64,000 nt of DNA, taken from contig JAALGY010000017.1 of NCBI GenBank assembly GCA_032358165.1, positions 2,418,001 through 2,482,000 on the forward strand, read 5' to 3'. The notes beneath the pieces were generated by a model. The model saw only the letters and a program-made list of their open reading frames with translations, made no database searches and was not told where the DNA came from. The position numbers and the translations under genes are program-made. The DNA comes from Diplosphaera chodatii. Taxonomy: Eukaryota; Chlorophyta; Trebouxiophyceae; Prasiolales; Stichococcaceae. Positions 61,901 to 64,000 of this stretch are shown piece by piece (the first letter of the stretch is position 1; every line of letters begins with the position of its first letter).

Positions 61901-63528
61901 AGCTTCCCGCTCAGCGCCTTGAGCAGCGTGGACTTGCCCGACCCCGGCGCACCCATCAGCAGCGTGAAGCGGCCCTGCAGCGCCAGAGGATGACCTGGCT
62001 GTTGCCTCTTGCAGCTCCAGTGAATCGAGCAGCTAGCCTCACCACATTCCTGTCATTGCAGCAAGGCAAAGGGCCCGCGGAGGATCACCGCACCGGCTGC
62101 AGAGCGCCGCTGACGCCATCCAGGATGTGCTGCGAGCGCACGCCCTTGCGGTTCAGGCCCAGCAGCCTCAGCGGTGCCTGTAATGGGCACAGTTGCACAC
62201 TATGGGAGTAGCCACATTAGCAAGACGCCCACCATTCCAGCATGGATGGCCTCATCGATGCCCGCCTCTGCATTGTAATTGCACCATCCTGTACTTGCGC
62301 AGAGGGTCTGGCCCGCACCCGCGCCAGCCGCAGCAGCTCATTGGAGACCGATGGCAGCGCGGCGCGACCGACTGCAGCGTCCGCCGTGACGCTCAACCCG
62401 CGGAACCGCACCTCCACCGTTGCCGGTTGGACGCCCACCCTGCGGCACTCGGAGGTGTCACCGTACAAACTTGACTATCAGGCAGACAGGCGATAGCTCG
62501 GCTCACAGGCTAGGAACGTGTCAGTGGCAGCGAAGCAGCTACAGTGCCGCTGAATAATGGCACCAGCTGGCGGCTGGGCGCCAGCTCACCTGTCGAGGCG
62601 GGACTTGAGGCGGTCCAGGTGGGGCCTGTACTTGGGGCTCATTGTGTACATCGCCCGCATCGCCACGAGCCTGTGCTGCTCGACCTGCATGCAGGGGCGC
62701 AGCATGGCATGTGATGAGTGGCATGTCATCAGCAGCGTGCCGTCGATTCGAAGATGCCGCACCACGGCTGTACACCATTTTAGTTTGCAACGTGGTATGC
62801 ACGTCACTCTGCATCGAGCAGGTCGCCGCTCACCATTGAGGCGCCCAGGTCTGGATCGCCCGTCGCCGCCACCGCCACCGCCGCATCTGCCAGAGGTGCA
62901 GAGCCCACTTCTGCAGAGGCCTCTGGACCGCCCGCGGCTGCCGGCTGCCCGCGGAGGCTGCCTGCTGCCGCCGCTGCAAGCCTGCAACCCAGCGCCAGGC
63001 TGTAGGTAGGACCGGTACCATCCTTATAATCACATGACTGATCGGCAGGGCGCCTACGCCTGGCCCGACCGAATCACTGGTCCTACCAGCCTACCGCCTG
63101 TCCCTCGCATTGGCATGTGAGCGTGGATCAATGCAGCTTGCATAGCCACCGCGTGCTCTGTGCACCGTTCCGCGCAGGTGTGGACCGGAGAGTGCAAGGC
63201 AGAGATCATGCAGGTCGCCAGCCCGCGGCATGCCAGAGGCGCGCCGCACGCTACGCGATCCGCGCGAACTGCAACAGCTTAACGTGACTGCAAAATGGGT
63301 CAAGCAACTGCCGAGCTGAGGGGCGAGTTTCGTGGCAATCGAGGCGATGCCACTTGCGAGGGCAGACCTCAACGCGGCGTCCTCATCCTCGTCCCTGTTC
63401 TTCCCCCGATCCGAGGATGCTGAGCGCGACAGCGCCCGCAGCTGCCCTCTGACGGAGCTGCCGGCCAGGCTGTGGCCCCGCCGCTCCGCCTGCCCCATGT
63501 GCCTGAACAACTGTGCCAACTTGTTCAC
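52924..63528 (-). CDS. Full-size ABC transporter, ABCG subfamily, PDR type
   Basis: ATP-driven exporter with NBD-TMD-NBD-TMD order, spread over about 30 exons. It starts at 63528 (or the internal Met at 63498) with [20 protein letters not shown] and [11 protein letters not shown], the usual PDR N-terminus. NBD1: Walker [21 protein letters not shown] (about 61910-61980), the [13 protein letters not shown] block, signature [19 protein letters not shown] (about 61010-61075), Walker [21 protein letters not shown] (about 60820-60885). NBD2: Walker [22 protein letters not shown], split by an intron (57160-57050), [18 protein letters not shown] (about 56400-56460), [20 protein letters not shown], and the H-loop [12 protein letters not shown]2 exons run to [13 protein letters not shown] (about 53290-53360), [13 protein letters not shown] and a last helix [13 protein letters not shown], with TAA at 52924. 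Substrate unknown; family certain. Confidence 0.92.
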
Positions 63529-63890
63529 CCGGACATCAACAGGCCACTACGTACCAACGGCTCTATCTGTACTGTGCGGTTTCGCACTTGAACCTTTCCT
63601 TTGACTGTTAACACGGACCGCGCCTTGGTGGTTAATCGCTGCGACATGGCAATAATGCCAGCGCACCTTTCGCCTGACCTGGAGATAGTGGATCTTACTC
63701 ACGCACCAAGCGAGGCATAAATGGTACGGGGTCCTGTTCCGATTGTGATTGCCACAGCTGACCATCAAGGGTTGCTGCAAAGCGCTGGTACTCACATTCC
63801 TGCCCAAACATAGGCCAGCGGTGGCACTGCGCTTGGCATACTCATGAAGTGTCTTGACCCCAAAGCCTTGAGAGAGCCGCCCGCAGCGGC
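63529..63890. other. Upstream region of the ABCG gene
   Basis: About 360 bases upstream of the ABCG start, possibly a divergent promoter if the next feature is real. No exon seen. Confidence 0.35.
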
Positions 63891-64000
63891 ATGCCGCTGA
63901 TCGCCCCAGGCCACCGTCTGCAGCTGTCCAGTGACGCCGTGCCGCTGCTGAGCGTGTGCAACCTGGTCTTGGGGCTGGCATGGTTCGCGGTGGTCATCCC
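63891..64000 (+). CDS. Possible 5' exon of a membrane protein (cut by window end)
   Basis: An ATG at 63891 opens a frame to the window edge: MPLIAPGHRLQLSSDAVPLL, then a hydrophobic run SVCNLVLGLAWFAVVIP that could be a transmembrane helix. Only about 36 codons are visible, so neither the start nor the family can be confirmed. Confidence 0.3.
   Translation, partial: MPLIAPGHRLQLSSDAVPLLSVCNLVLGLAWFAVVI

Overview
The window is nuclear DNA of a green alga (Chlorophyta). The evidence is GC-rich sequence, genes broken by many short introns that end in TGCAG, TGTAA polyadenylation signals, Ala/Gln/Pro-rich linkers, and plant-type families: a CASTOR/POLLUX-like channel, a full-size PDR-type ABCG transporter, MGST3 and a PHD/RING/SRI protein. 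No bacterial-type operons are present. Exon boundaries were read by eye. Those given to the base (the two small-gene families and MGST3) close in frame. The larger genes are given as approximate spans.

Layout. 1-8326 (+) is most of a CASTOR/POLLUX-like channel gene that starts before the window. 8805-19120 holds two almost identical 5155-bp units head to tail, each a complete Crypton-type tyrosine-recombinase transposon, with the 6-bp sequence AGAACC at all three junctions. 19270-21652 (+) encodes a signal-peptide/TM/RING protein. 22539-23930 (+) encodes a SANT/Myb-like protein. 24454-28506 (+) encodes a RING-PHD-SRI protein of PHRF1 type. 28915-37780 (-) holds four tandem paralogous genes for small hydrophilic proteins, built from tiny exons that include a conserved 16-nt microexon. 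About 38592-44989 (+) encodes a protein combining a 2H-phosphoesterase-like region, DUF1771 and Smr. 45844-50958 (-) holds two tandem genes for 123-residue secreted eight-cysteine proteins with a conserved 12-nt microexon. 51386-52221 (+) is MGST3. 52924-63528 (-) is a full-length ABCG/PDR transporter. 63891-64000 (+) may be the start of another gene.

How the parts relate. The Crypton pair sits between the channel gene's 3' flank and the start of the RING-TM gene. The empty site can be read directly by removing both copies. The two small-gene arrays are lineage expansions. In the hydrophilic-protein array the copies differ in which introns are present, which makes it a small natural record of intron loss or gain. 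The proteins resemble group-1 LEA/KGG-type stress proteins, but this is only a resemblance. With MGST3 and the ABCG transporter nearby, the 28.9-63.5 kb part has a possible stress/detoxification flavour, which is inference only.
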